Positions 37,099 to 48,494 of a stretch of DNA of 64,000 nucleotides are shown in pieces; the first letter of the stretch is position 1, and each line of letters begins with the position of its first letter. The notes under the pieces are model-generated. The model saw only the letters and a list, made by a program, of their open reading frames with translations, searched no databases and was not told where the DNA came from. This DNA is from Gremmenia infestans. Lineage: Eukaryota; Ascomycota; Leotiomycetes; Helotiales; Hamatocanthoscyphaceae. The position numbers and the translations under genes were made by a program. The stretch covers positions 1 to 64,000 of the forward strand of contig JAFEVB010000037.1 in NCBI GenBank assembly GCA_032629725.1, in the 5' to 3' direction.

Positions 37099-37937
37099 CC
37101 ACCCACGCATTGTCTTGTTCCTTTGAAGACGTACCTGTGAAATGATATTGCGACATTAACGCCTAGATGAGCCTACCCAGGAACCGTGGGTGGGTACAGA
37201 CAAAAACCTTGCCACAATGGTGCAAACAGAGCAATATATCCCGAGTCGGGTTTCAGACGCTGGTGCAATTCCCTAAATTGAAGTGTTGTTGTGCAATAAA
37301 AGCTTCCAAGGTACTGTACTGACTGTACTGTGTCGTGCCGTGCCATCCCATCCTGTACTGTATGGCGGAGGCGGGGTATCTTTATTCATCCCTCCTTTAT
37401 CTTATCAGATTTGAAAATCAAAATCGAGAAATCCGCCATACTGTACTGTAATACTGTACTGTACAATATAGAAAAGCTGAGTGACAATTTAGATCTACGT
37501 ACAAATTCCGAGAATTCACCTCTTATTATTTCCTTTGCACATTCTCTCATAATGCTAAACTCACAAGACAAAACGTATCAGCTGACCTCTTAAGCACACC
37601 TACTCTGTATCGATCAATTTCAATGAGTTCGAGCAGAAAGTACCTAGGCAATTTGGAGACCACAATATGATAGAAATCAATCCGTGCGCTGTGGGAGTAC
37701 ATAGTCATTGCACCAAGTGCCCTTCTTCCATCAACTCCCGCGAATCGCGTCTGACGCGTCTCGGTCGCGTGTAGTAAATAGTATGCGGGAGCGGGGAGGC
37801 ATCGCAAAACATCATGAAAGCTAGCAACCCGTACAATCCCTTGCCCATTGCGATACACTCCAGACTTAGCAGATGAAGAACATTGATACATATAGTAATC
37901 GCATCTCACCGCTGCGAAACCAACAGCGTCTTAAAAA

Positions 37938-39501
37938 ATGTCTAGCTCACCCACGAAAGAAAGTATCATCCCCAAGTTAGCACCGCCGAATTCAACCCCA
38001 TTACACGATCCACCAAGTCCCAAGACCCATAGAGCTTTACGCAGGTAAGTCAGCTTTCACCCATTAAATGACATGGCATGCTCCCAAGAGCTCGGCTCTC
38101 ACTCTCACTCTCGCTCTTATATCTAGAAACATGCAGAAACAACAGCGCTAACTCGTCCGCCAAAGACTTCAGTCTGCCCACACATTAGGGAATAGCCAGC
38201 CCTCTTTGATCCAGCTTCAGCATAGGCAGCACCTCCAGCACAATCAAACGCCCGCCAGTACCCCACACCACAGTCGAGGGAGGTCGAACAGCGATGCCTC
38301 AAACATGACCCTTCCTCCGAACCTAGGCGCAGCCAGCCGACGACCAATGCCTGGGAGGAGACCCGCTGCCGCAGATGCGCTCTCGCTGGACCGCCTGATC
38401 AGAGATGGGCCGCCAGATGGGGATATTATCACTGCCTTGGAGAGCACAAGAATGAAAATCCTGGATCAGGGCATCAAGAGTGATACAGATGGCATGGTGA
38501 GAAAATAAATGGATGCTGTTGGTGGATTACTATGCTAATCTCAACAGTCATCTCTCCGCATATATGTTTGGCTCATATTACTCGATGCTCCAATCCTCGA
38601 AACCGACTCTTACCTCGCCCTCATACACCGTGGAGCATCCCCGGCCTACTCCAAAATTCGAAACGATACCTTTCGAACCTTAACAACCGATCCACTCTAC
38701 CGGAGGAGAGTTAGTGAGGCTAGTCTTATCCGGCTTTTGAATGCTGTAGCTTGGAAGCTACACGATGCAAAGGAAGAAAGAGCAGAGAAACTAGCAAAGA
38801 GTGACAACAAGCATACAGTCAACATACAAGGCAGTCCCGAGGTTCAATCGTCAACTCCAACTCTCAAACCAAGATCGCGCGCCTTGACCTTGACCACGGA
38901 TGGTTCTGATGCTGGGAAATCCGAACCGGGAACATACGTTCAGGGAATGAATGTTTTGGCAGCTCCGTTTCTATATGCTGCTCGAAGCGAGGCGGAAGCT
39001 TTCGTCGCATTTTATCGTTTTATCACCGATGAATGTCCAGGCTATGTACGTGGTGCTATGGATGGTGTTCACAAAGGACTTGCTCTTGTAGACAAAGTTC
39101 TCGCCATTGTCGATCCGAAGCTCAGTCTCTATCTCATGAGCAAAAACATGAGTGCAGAAGTCTATGCCTTTCCTTCTGTTCTCACTTTGTGCGCGTGTAC
39201 GCCTCCATTGCCCCAGGTTCTTCGTCTTTGGGATTTTCTCTTTGCATATGGAGCCCATTTGAATATCTTGTGCATTGTTGCACAGCTAGTTTTCCTGAGA
39301 AACTCTATTTTGAGCTCCCCAAGGTACGTTGAAGATCGCATCCGCATAGCCATCACACTAAACTAACATCTCATAAGTCCCACAAAGATTCTTCGAAACT
39401 TTCCTACCCTCCAAGCTGATACCATCAAAGAGGTGACTCTGAGCTTGGTGAAGAAGATCCCGGATGATGTCTACGCAGAAATTGTTTCTCATGCCAAGTA
39501 G
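37938..39501 (+). CDS. BUB2: Mitotic exit checkpoint GTPase-activating protein Bub2 (TBC domain)
   Basis: The exons are 37,938-38,044, 38,166-38,496, 38,548-39,323 and 39,378-39,501, coding for 445 residues in frame. A Ser/Pro/Gln-rich N-terminus precedes the TBC domain, which begins around SLDRLIRDGPPDGDI. It includes LRIYVWLILLDAP, YSKIRNDTFRTL and SLIRLLNAVAWKL. GTYVQGMNVLAAPFLYAARS matches the YxQGMN finger, with DECPGYVRGAMDGVHKGLAL and QVLRLWDFLFAYGAHLNIL after it. The family forms, with Bfa1, a GAP for Tem1/Spg1 and restrains mitotic exit or septation. Intron 1 contains a perfect CTAAC branch site (38,148-38,152) whose TAA would be an in-frame stop if the upstream TAG were used as acceptor. 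The acceptor must therefore be CAAAG at 38,161-38,165. Intron 3 also ends in AAG. Confidence 0.93.
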
Positions 39502-39941
39502 ATTTGACACCAAGTAAATCTGGAATCAAAGCATTGAGTTGGCGTTTGCGGATTCTGTATTTTCATGTTTGGTATAGGAGGGCCAAATGGGTCGCTGTGT
39601 ATTGGGAATGAGACATGAGATATGAACTGTGATGTATTTGGAAGGAGGAAATTGGTGTTGGATTGTGCATAACCACATATCATGGCCTTGGAGGCTACGA
39701 GTTAACGAATTGAATAAATCCCTATGATTGGACAACGAAGACGTGCCTGTTAACATTCAAGGTGTCGTTGCTATTTACTTGCATTACACGTGCTCCGAGG
39801 ACTGGTTTCTGCAAGGTACTAACGCGCTAGGTCCACACTTGGAAGAAATGGAGATCCAACCACCGACCTCCCGAATCTGCAATTTCTGTCCTTTGCATGC
39901 GTTGCTAAAAGTATAATAACTTCAATGTCTCATCCGGTGTT

Positions 39942-41249
39942 ATGAGAAAATTCAGCCACTTTGCACTTCCTTTGAATACCTTTCTTGCAATGGCCTTCGT
40001 ATCTTCTTCTTTAGCGCTGGCTTGGATAGTCTTGAGTATAGCAACGCAAGGAACGCTAGCATCACCTACTCCACTAGATATATCGCCATCTTTACAAGAA
40101 ATATTGAACAAGGCCCATCAAGGACCCCTTTATACTTATCCTACATCCTTGACACAGGGCATTATCCCGGTATTTACCCCGAAGCCCCCCTTATGTTCCG
40201 TCACCTGACTCAAATTTGTAGAAAGCAATCCATTCCCACAACGACTGTAAGAGAACCCCTTGCTTGAACGCTGCGAAACAAAGGCTAACAAATATTGCAG
40301 ACTGGAGAGATGTCCCCTTTTATACTGCTCTCTCGGTTGGTGCGGTGTCAACTGAGAGCGACGTGTGGCTTTATAACGATACTCTCTTCGTTGGCCACGA
40401 GCAAGGTGCTCTGACGACTGCTCGTACTTTTGAGTCTCTATACATCAATCCAATTCTTGATGTTCTGAAAAGACAAAACCCTACCGTATGCAACCACTCA
40501 GAGCATCCAGTTTCTTTATTGGACACAATTACAACCTTCAATATCCCTTTTTCAAATGTCACATGAGCCCTCAGACACTGAAACCAAGTCCTGCTTGAAA
40601 CATTGCTGATTCTCGAATTCGCAGAACTCGGCCTTCGTGACCAGTCCCACACACAATGGTGTTTTTGACACCGACGGAGGCCAGACGTTGTATCTATTCG
40701 TAGACTTAAAGACAGATGGCGCGAGTACCTGGCCCGCTGTTGTGAAGGCTCTAGAGCCACTGTAAGTTGCCCCTCAGAGAGAGTTTCAGGAACAATCTCC
40801 GACTCACGATCTCTAGACGTTCCGCCGGCTACCTCTCAAGCGTAAACTCCACGACCTTTACCTCTGGCGCGGTAACAGTAATCGGCACAGGCAACACGCC
40901 GCTAAGCCTCGTCCAACCCATCACCGACCGGGACTACTTCTGGGATGCTCCAATCCCAACACTCAACTCCACCTTCTCCAACATCACCTCCCTCATCTCC
41001 CCTATCGCGTCGACTGATTTTGCCGCAAATTTCGGTCCCGTGCTCGGGACGTCTCTAAATAGCACGCAGTTGGATTTACTTAGAACGCAAGTTAAAATTG
41101 CTCACGACAAGGGCATTAAGTTGAGGTACTGGGATCAGCCGGCATGGCCTCTGAGCACGCGGGACGCGGTCTGGCGTCTCTTGAGGACAGAAGGAGTAGA
41201 TTTTATCAACGCTGATGATGTTGCAGCTGCGGCAGGGTTTGGTTGGTGA
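39942..41249 (+). CDS. Aim6-like PLC-type phosphodiesterase
   Basis: The exons are 39,942-40,169, 40,222-40,246, 40,301-40,485, 40,625-40,761 and 40,817-41,249, coding for 335 residues in frame. A hydrophobic N-terminal segment (about residues 12-37) suggests a signal anchor. The 25-nt second exon encodes KAIHSHND and the first base of the next codon. With exon 3 it gives IHSHNDYWRDVPFYTALSVG, then TESDVWLYNDTLFVGHE, the metal-binding and catalytic pattern of PLC-like phosphodiesterases. NGVFDTDGGQTLYLFVDLKT and LRYWDQPAWPLSTRDAVW follow, and the end VDFINADDV is like other Aim6 (altered inheritance of mitochondria 6) proteins. Substrate is unknown. The 139-nt intron 3 is longer than the others and could hide an alternative exon. 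Confidence 0.88.
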
Positions 41250-41786
41250 TGCCTATTGGTAGAAAACTGGGATATTATTATCTTCAATGGTATCATATTG
41301 TTAGACGATTGCGTTCGATAGGAGCTGCAAAACCATTGCTTTATGATATGATGATGATCACTAATTATATGAAACAATTGAAGTGTCACAAATGAATATT
41401 CCGAGATCAAGTGAGAGTTCAGGTGAGATTTTTAATTGAGTAAGAGACTGAATGTGCGTCGTGTTCACTCAATATTCATACTATGAAAGAAGCGAGCGAA
41501 GAAGGAAGGGCCGACTATTACCGTTTTCATGTCCCGCACCGCCTAACACATTACAAGTATGATCTACTTCCATACCATAAGCAATGAGTTACTGAATGGA
41601 TCACAACCAGGTCTATTTTACTTCTGATGCCCTAGATACTCTAGTTTACACGCTGTCTGTCTCTGAACGCCACGCTTAATAACCTGCCCTTTCACCCCTC
41701 AACACCTAACCACCAGAGACCCAGATCCTGATACATGCAGGTCATCAAACAACGGTGGAATACAAAATAGTACAATACACGAGTTA
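41250..41786. other. Convergent 3' intergenic region
   Basis: About 540 bp lie between the stop codons of the Aim6-like gene and SNT2. I see no further gene. Confidence 0.6.
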
Positions 41787-44700
41787 TCAAGAGAGTAAAT
41801 TTCGCAAAGAAGGGCTTGCGCTTGCCCCGCCGTTCACTCGGCCATCGTTCTGCCGGGCATTGCTAGGCTGCGGAGGTTCTCGAGTTGGGGGATGAGCCTC
41901 GTGGTGCATTGGTGGACTGCCTTGAGGCGCCCCAATCGATGAGCGAGGACGCATGGGCGCATTGTTGAAAGGATGCTCAGGAGCACGAGGCGGAGGGCCG
42001 CCATTGGTCAAATGTTGCGGTGTTGGTCCCGTCGAAGCATATGAAGCATATGTGCCGTTTTGCATATGAAGCGTCGATGGCCCCATGCTGCGATGTGGTG
42101 AAGGTGGGTAGCCGTTTGGAACCTGACCAATGTGTCCATTCTGGTGAGGGGACTGTGGTTGATTGTAACTCGACTGTCTGACCTGGGGCTGTCCATTTAA
42201 TGATTGAGCTGCTGCAGGTGTGGTAGCAGGCGAGTGGTTTCCATTTAGTTGATTAATAGACGTAGCTCCCTGAGATACAGGTGAATGGCGGGACCAATTG
42301 TTGTAAGATCCGTTAGATGGGTATGATGGCGGAGCAGGCCATGCATAATGAGGTCTCTCTTGAACGGCATCTGGATCTGGAATGGGAGCATTGGTAGAGG
42401 TAGGAGGCGCACTGATCGGAGGCCCCGAAGTCTCTCGCTGTATCACTGCTGGTGGAGGAGACGGCTCCTTTTGTACTTTCTTCCAGTGACACTGATGGCA
42501 TTGAAATTCCGTGGGTTCGGGTGGCGCAACTTGTGTATTTTGGTGCAAAGCTGCAGCAGCCAGAGCTGCATGACTTCCATCATCTTCGCCGAGAGAGCCC
42601 AAAAGAGCCTGGCCTTCGTTGAGGTGCGACCCATTCGAAGCAGCGTGATCCCCATTGGTTCGCAAGTCACCGTTGGAAGTGACTTCGCCGGTGGCGATAG
42701 GAGGGAATGACCACCACTTGGGACTAACATCGATTCCGCATGTGGCACAGATCTTCTCTGCGGTGACAGTGCTCGTCGACGATACATCTGAGGATTCCTC
42801 GACCTTAGCATGAGAAACAGAACCACGAGGGGGAATGGAATTCCCATTAGCACCTGTGGCCGTAGAAGTCCTACGATTTGGTGTTTGAGTAACAGGCGTA
42901 GTGTTGATGATCTTTGTGGATTGATTGACAAGAGTCGCCTTCCTCACGGTTCCAGTCAATGTTAGATCCGCCTGTTTGAAGTTCTGCACATAAAGTTGCA
43001 GAGCATTGAGACCCGTTTCGTCGACGATGTCGTTCATTTTATGCACAATGGTCTTTGTGGGTCCATGTTCCTTGCACCAGATTGCAGCCGACATTGTGCC
43101 TGCCTCGCCATTTATATTCACAATATTGAATTGGTCTCGACGAGAGCCTTTCACAGGCGCGATATCAAATCCCAGGATGTAGCCACCTTGGTGTGCACAC
43201 TCAACATGGACTAGAAAGGCTGTTAGTATGGCAGATGGATCATATAGAGGTGAGTTTTACCTGGAGCTCGACAGGAATGACATGCCACGCACGCACCGCC
43301 TTTCTTCTTGCATGCCTTACAGGTTTCGTCGTATCTAGCAGAAGCAATAGAGGGAATGCCTTCTGACGGCTCTAAAGCCTTCGCATTCCCAAATTTTACC
43401 TCTGGGGTAAATACTGCACACGTAACATGAACCCAGTTATTGTTAGCTGTACGCTTGAGAGGTTCCCGAGGGTTGACAGGTTTATTTAGTTCCTCTTGTT
43501 TCTTACGGAAGAAGTCAGCATCTTTCTGTGCACTTTCTCGCTCTAGACGATCACGCTCGCGTTCTTTCTCTGTCTTTTTCTTGTGTGATATTTTAGGTGG
43601 TTCGACGAAATCATGCTCGGTGTATTCTACAGGGCAGAGCATGCATTTATATTGCTAAAGGTAATTAATAACAGAGGGTTTTCTCGATGGGATTTGGCTT
43701 ACTATCGACACTTGGGGGTTCTTGTCGTTCGAACACATGTCACAGACCCATTTGCTGGGAGTCCGACTCTCGCCCATGATACCATAGCAATTACGGTGTA
43801 CGGTCAGTCGACACTCCTTGCACGATACATGTTGGTCACCCATAGGCTCCATTTCGCCACATATCGCACAGGGTAACAACTTCGGTTTAGGTGGTTCGGG
43901 GATGGGTGGTGGTGCTGGCTTCTCCGGCACCACCTTTTTCTTTTGCCCCGTGGTCACAACAGCTCCAGACTCTAGGGCTGAGTCGTTTGAGTCCTTGTCA
44001 GAAGCAGCCTTTACTTTCTTCCTTGGCGGTTCCGCACCCGATAGAGGGTTTAAAACTGCTGGAGCTGGTGTCCCCCCAGCCGAAGTAGGAGCCACTGGAG
44101 TAATATTGGCTGAGTGGTTCATGGTTTCATTGGCAGCAACAAGTTCTTTCAAGAGTTCTTCATCAATCTTCCGCTTCCATGCCCTACCCCCGGCCTGCGC
44201 GATCTTCTTAGCCATTTCGTCTACGTCTTCCCACTGAACTGCGTAACGACGCCAGAGCTCCGCGCATCTCTGGCAAAGGGCTACCATGAGTTGGGTACCT
44301 TTGTCTTTCCCGGAAGGTTTGGTCGCTGAGGGCTCTATGATCATGGTACCGGCAGGTGTGTTAGGAGCTCGCCTCCACTGGCGGCAGCTTCGTGTCCCAC
44401 AAAATTTGCACTGGAAACCCCGCTTCTTCTCGAATGCTTTGTCGTTGTCAAAGGCGGAATCATCATACTCGTCGGCAACATCATCTTGGAGCTTCCCAGA
44501 TGTAGCTTCTGCTCTTTTTGCCTCTTTCTTGCCTTTCCTGCCAGAGTAGTTGCCCCATATATGCTTCCCTCGCTCGGTCTTTTTCCACGTATAGTAAAAT
44601 CTGACTATGTTTGCAGCGCTGACCGTTTTGACATGCTTTTTAATGCTGTGCCACTCAGAGCCATATTTTGAGACTCCATCTTCGAATTTCTTCAATTCTG

Positions 44701-47035
44701 TGGGGCTGAGTTCAGGCTCTTTAAACACGCCTTTGTCGTGGTTTATCATGGCTCGGAGCGCCTTCTCTATGTCATACCCATTTGATTGTAGCGTTTGTAG
44801 GGCCACATCAAGGACGTTGGTAGACATTTCAGGCAAATGGTAGACGGGATTAGCCATATCTTTGGCATGGCACAAGTACTCGAATACGAACCGCTCACGC
44901 TCGGATTGCGCGCTATCGTCAGGCCGTTCGTAGTTACCATCGTCATCCTTAGGAAGAGTGAAAGACAGCTGGCCTGGTTCTGGAAGCTTATACAGTAGTC
45001 TTGCCGTGTTATTTGGATCATCATTATCGCAGTCCTCCCCTCGATGGACATAGCCAGGAGGTTCATCCATTACCCATTTTGGACGCTTCTCACGCGTGAT
45101 TTTGTCGGCTTCCAAGGCAGCGACCGTCTCCTTGGATAGCTTCGCGTCCTTCTTATGACCGCTACCTTTCATGTACTTCTTCTTGATTTCGGCTGGCTTG
45201 ACGTACTCTACAGGTCGTCCGGGCCATATTGGGATATTAGCTTGATGTCGGGGACCAAGGCGCGAGCTTGCACGAGGATAGATTCGGTCGTCATAATCCA
45301 GAGCATCTTCTACCTTACAGTGCATACCGAGATAGCGGAAAAGCCATAGACTTGTTTGGTGGATCTGCTCCGTTGTTCCCGGATTGACTGATACATCTGC
45401 GCCAGCGGATGGACTGGTTCGCCCAGTGTCGAGAGCTTCTCCAACGACACCGGCGGAGTCTTCCTCCTCCTCATTGAACTCTTCATCTTCTGCTTCTATT
45501 GTAGTATCTGTAACATTTGGCGTATTTCGAGCCTCAAGCTTCTTCTCCTGGGCCTTGCTGCAAGGACCACAAGCCCAGGCGAAACCGCGAGATGGCTTCT
45601 TCAAGAGAGGTGGATTCACACAACTCATGTGATAGGTATTGCGACACACGGCGCAATCGACAGAATCGTTGCTTGAATGATTTAGCTGGCGCCTCTTGGG
45701 ATACGGGTAACACAACTAACCTTGCACAGTACTTATTGCATCTCTTACACGACTTCACAGCGCTGGTCAATTCTTTGCCTCGGCCAGGTTCTACAATAAT
45801 GAATCTCCAACGTTCATCAAGGACCTTTTTAACGTCCGTAGGAACGTTGATAACCTGACTAGTTGGTATGACATCGTAAAATCGATGTATGTAGCGATCA
45901 TACAGCTTCTCGTACCAAAAGCAGTCCTTTGTTTTCCTTAATTCATCCAGTTTATCTACTTCACTCTTGTGCTTAATTTGGCATTTCCCTCTGAGTGCAG
46001 TGAGAGGGCTAATGTCAGAGTGCATAGATGCGAAGACTTGGCGGGTATCGTTAACTTTACGTCCGATGTCTTTCGGCCTGTAATACCAATTAAGGCGGAG
46101 GGCATCGATGGGCTGTGTATTGTCATTGCTGATATGAAGAAACTCCATGATTCGACCAAGATAATAAGGTTCTCCAGGCGGTTCACAGACCAAATATACA
46201 TGATCTATATAATATTAGTCTCAGATAGCCTTCCAACCAGTTATGAAAAGGAACAGCGGAAGACTTGCGTACCGTTAACTTGGAGAATTGTGCCATCATC
46301 CGCTACAAGCTTCTTTCCCTTCAACCGCCCGCCGCAGTTCTCGAAGGTGAGCATATTCGTTTCCCGAAAGCCAGCGGCGACTTGCGCAGCCATACTGGCT
46401 CGACGAGTCACTGTCTGGACAGGAAGTGTAGTTTGCGAGGGGCCCTGTTGAGTCTGGTTGGCCGTAGATTGAGCTGCTACCTTTCTCTTTTTTGACTGGG
46501 TTGGTACAGCCGTAGTTGCGGGGTTAGCTGAGAAAGTTGAAGTACCCGGTATCGGATCTCTAGAATGATTCTGCAATGTAGCAAGTTGATCTCCTTCAGG
46601 CGCAGCGCCTTTGCGACTGGAATTTGCTGGCTTCCCGACATCTGATGCGTTCAAGTCGGTAGCTCGTGCCTTGCGCCCGATGTTGTCTTTCGCTGTTGAG
46701 GGCGCCTCAAACTCCGTATCCAGCTCCTTATCCTCAGCATAATTCGGCCGTGAGATTCCTGTCCTGTTACGTGACCGAGTGCCATATGGTGCCGCAGAAC
46801 CAATATCCTTTATGGACGGGGTCGAAGCATTGGAATTCGTTGCGGTCATCGGTTGTGATATAGCGGCTCCTGAATCCAGCGCATTTGAATTTATAGGTCC
46901 GTTCGACTCGTCGGGCGGCGGATTTTTGGGGGGAAAATTGAGCGGGGCGTCGCTGGGTTGCCGCACTTCCACGTCGTTGCTATCTCCACGCGCCGAGCCT
47001 GCGGCGCTCGAACGACTAGAAACGTCTTTCGTCAT
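41787..47035 (-). CDS. SNT2: Chromatin reader Snt2 (BAH, PHD, SANT, GATA-type and extended PHD domains)
   Basis: The minus-strand exons are 47,035-46,273, 46,204-45,721, 45,671-43,703, 43,654-43,261 and 43,210-41,787, coding for 1,677 residues in frame. The order is an acidic and Ser-rich N-terminus, then a BAH domain beginning around residue 240 (VYLVCEPPGEPYYLGRIMEF). PHD1 follows (CKRCNKYC spliced to DCAVCRNTYHMSC), then an ELM2-like stretch and a SANT domain (LKKFEDGVSKYGSEWHSIKK). A GATA-like finger (CKFCGTRSCRQWRRAP ... LCQRCAEL) and a second PHD (CAICGEMEPMGDQHVSCKEC) come next. It continues into an extended PHD (NNWVHVTCAVFTPEV, CKKKGGACVACHSC, VHVECAHQGGYILGFD) and ends in a long Pro/Asn/Gln-rich tail with an extra CxxC pair. 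Snt2 in yeast joins Ecm5 and Rpd3 in oxidative-stress gene control. Intron 2 (49 nt) ends in AAG. Confidence 0.94.
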
Positions 47036-48494
47036 GGCGACGAGTTGAAGCGGAAGATCCGCCACAGGACGTGGCTACGGATGGAATGGAAGCGCTTCCC
47101 GCAGGATAAAGAGTGCGAGAAGCGCTGGAGAGAGAAAGGGAAAGGCTATCGGACGATGGCCGCAAGGTTTCGACCCATCAGAGAGAACCAGCAAGTCGAG
47201 CTGGGATCGGAGCTTGGAGATTGGGGTATTTCAGGAAGCACAGTCGCGTGGGATTCTGCCCAGAAATTTCGGGTGCTGGTGTGGTATCGACTTCTTAGAG
47301 TACGCAAGCTAAGGTATACTATGCGAAGACGACGAGGCTGCGAATCCCTCGTTCGGAGAACTAGTGTTGGATCTAGAGAACTCTCTCGTCCGCTACCAAA
47401 GTATCTGCTTGTCCGGTATGTATTGCGGGCTGTCCAAGTTGAGAAAATGTGGGAAGGGGACAGTAAGCGCGTGTAGACGAGGAGTGAGTGACTGATACGT
47501 TTAAAAGATGAAGGTCGAGAGGTATTGGTGATGGGATGGTACTAGTTGGTAGAGGCAAGCCTAGAGAAAAAAGGGCGATGTTTATCAAGTGGGCGCTCAG
47601 GTACCAGCCTAGCATGGATGGATGGCATGGGTGGCATGGATGGCATGGCATCGATCACACAAGGAATTAAAAAGAGACCCTTTATCTGAAGGAACAGTCT
47701 ACAGTAGCTATCAAGTAAGTTGCTACTGCCATATACTAATCTGGAAAAAAGGGACGTTTAGAAGTCTAACAATTTTAACAGTATTTGTTACTCTTGAAGC
47801 AGTGAGCTTTTGATCGAATTCCTATACTTGGTCTTGGAGAGGATTGCCAGTTGAACAGTCCCTAGGACTCCTGGGGCTGTTGAATCGTGTTGCCAAAGCT
47901 CACAGCCAACCCAACCTGGCTGAGAGAGAGGATGACTGACAAAATGACCAAAGCTTCCCCTTTCAATTGAGATCTGTCATTAAACAATAGGGTTTTACAA
48001 TGAGGGTTGCTATCTCGGTGTTTACTTGTAGAAGAGACCGGTACTATAAAAGATAGTTTCGTTTGTGTCTTTCCAGGTGACTGGTGAGATGAACCTGTTT
48101 TTATCCATGTAACGAGGTAAGCAAGGTATATTTTGTATTGTTTTACTAAACCAAGAGATTGAAAGATTACCGCCGATAATGAAGGCGTGCCATACGATCG
48201 ATGAATCGATGCTTCCCCTTTTGGAAGCTATAGCAACATAAATCCAGTCATGTGATCGCGGCTTCAAAACCACTACCTACTCCGTAGGTACCTCAAACTT
48301 GATCCACGTACCTCTACACTTTCCGTCTCGCAATATTTGACTTTAATCTTGTCCCTTTTTCTGGACACATCGAGCTTGCTTAGGGATACTTTTGCTCCCT
48401 TCAGTCGCAACCATGTGCTAGGGTGACTAACCTGCGGAATAAAATCTTGTGGCCTTTTGCATCCCTGGCTCAGCGGCACACGTCCGCTCTCAGC
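47036..48494. promoter_or_regulatory. Divergent region snt2 / helicase
   Basis: About 1.4 kb lie upstream of SNT2 and of the presumed helicase start. Imperfect ggatggcat repeats occur at 47,612-47,650. The frames at 46,958-47,476 and 48,273-48,608 have no recognisable protein features. No clear regulatory site was seen. Confidence 0.45.

Larger units (their letters stand above)
35309..37937. promoter_or_regulatory. Long divergent intergenic region with microsatellites
   Basis: About 2.6 kb separate the sulfate permease and BUB2 starts. It contains a GT-rich stretch and a (GA)n run (about 36,140-36,262), a CTAC tetranucleotide run (about 37,039-37,098) and repeated TACTGTACTG motifs (about 37,310-37,465). 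Open frames here are low-complexity artefacts of these repeats. No transcription factor site could be assigned with confidence. Confidence 0.5.

Noticed and set aside
37030..37140. YLPT tetrapeptide repeat protein
   Set aside because: It is simply the CTAC microsatellite read in one frame; no start context or flanking coding sequence.
40371..40760. Minus-strand open frame of 129 codons
   Set aside because: It is a shadow antisense to exons 3 and 4 of the Aim6-like gene.
46958..47476. Plus-strand open frame of 172 codons over the SNT2 start
   Set aside because: It overlaps SNT2 exon 1 antisense and its promoter, is rich in Arg, and shows no domain or splice structure.
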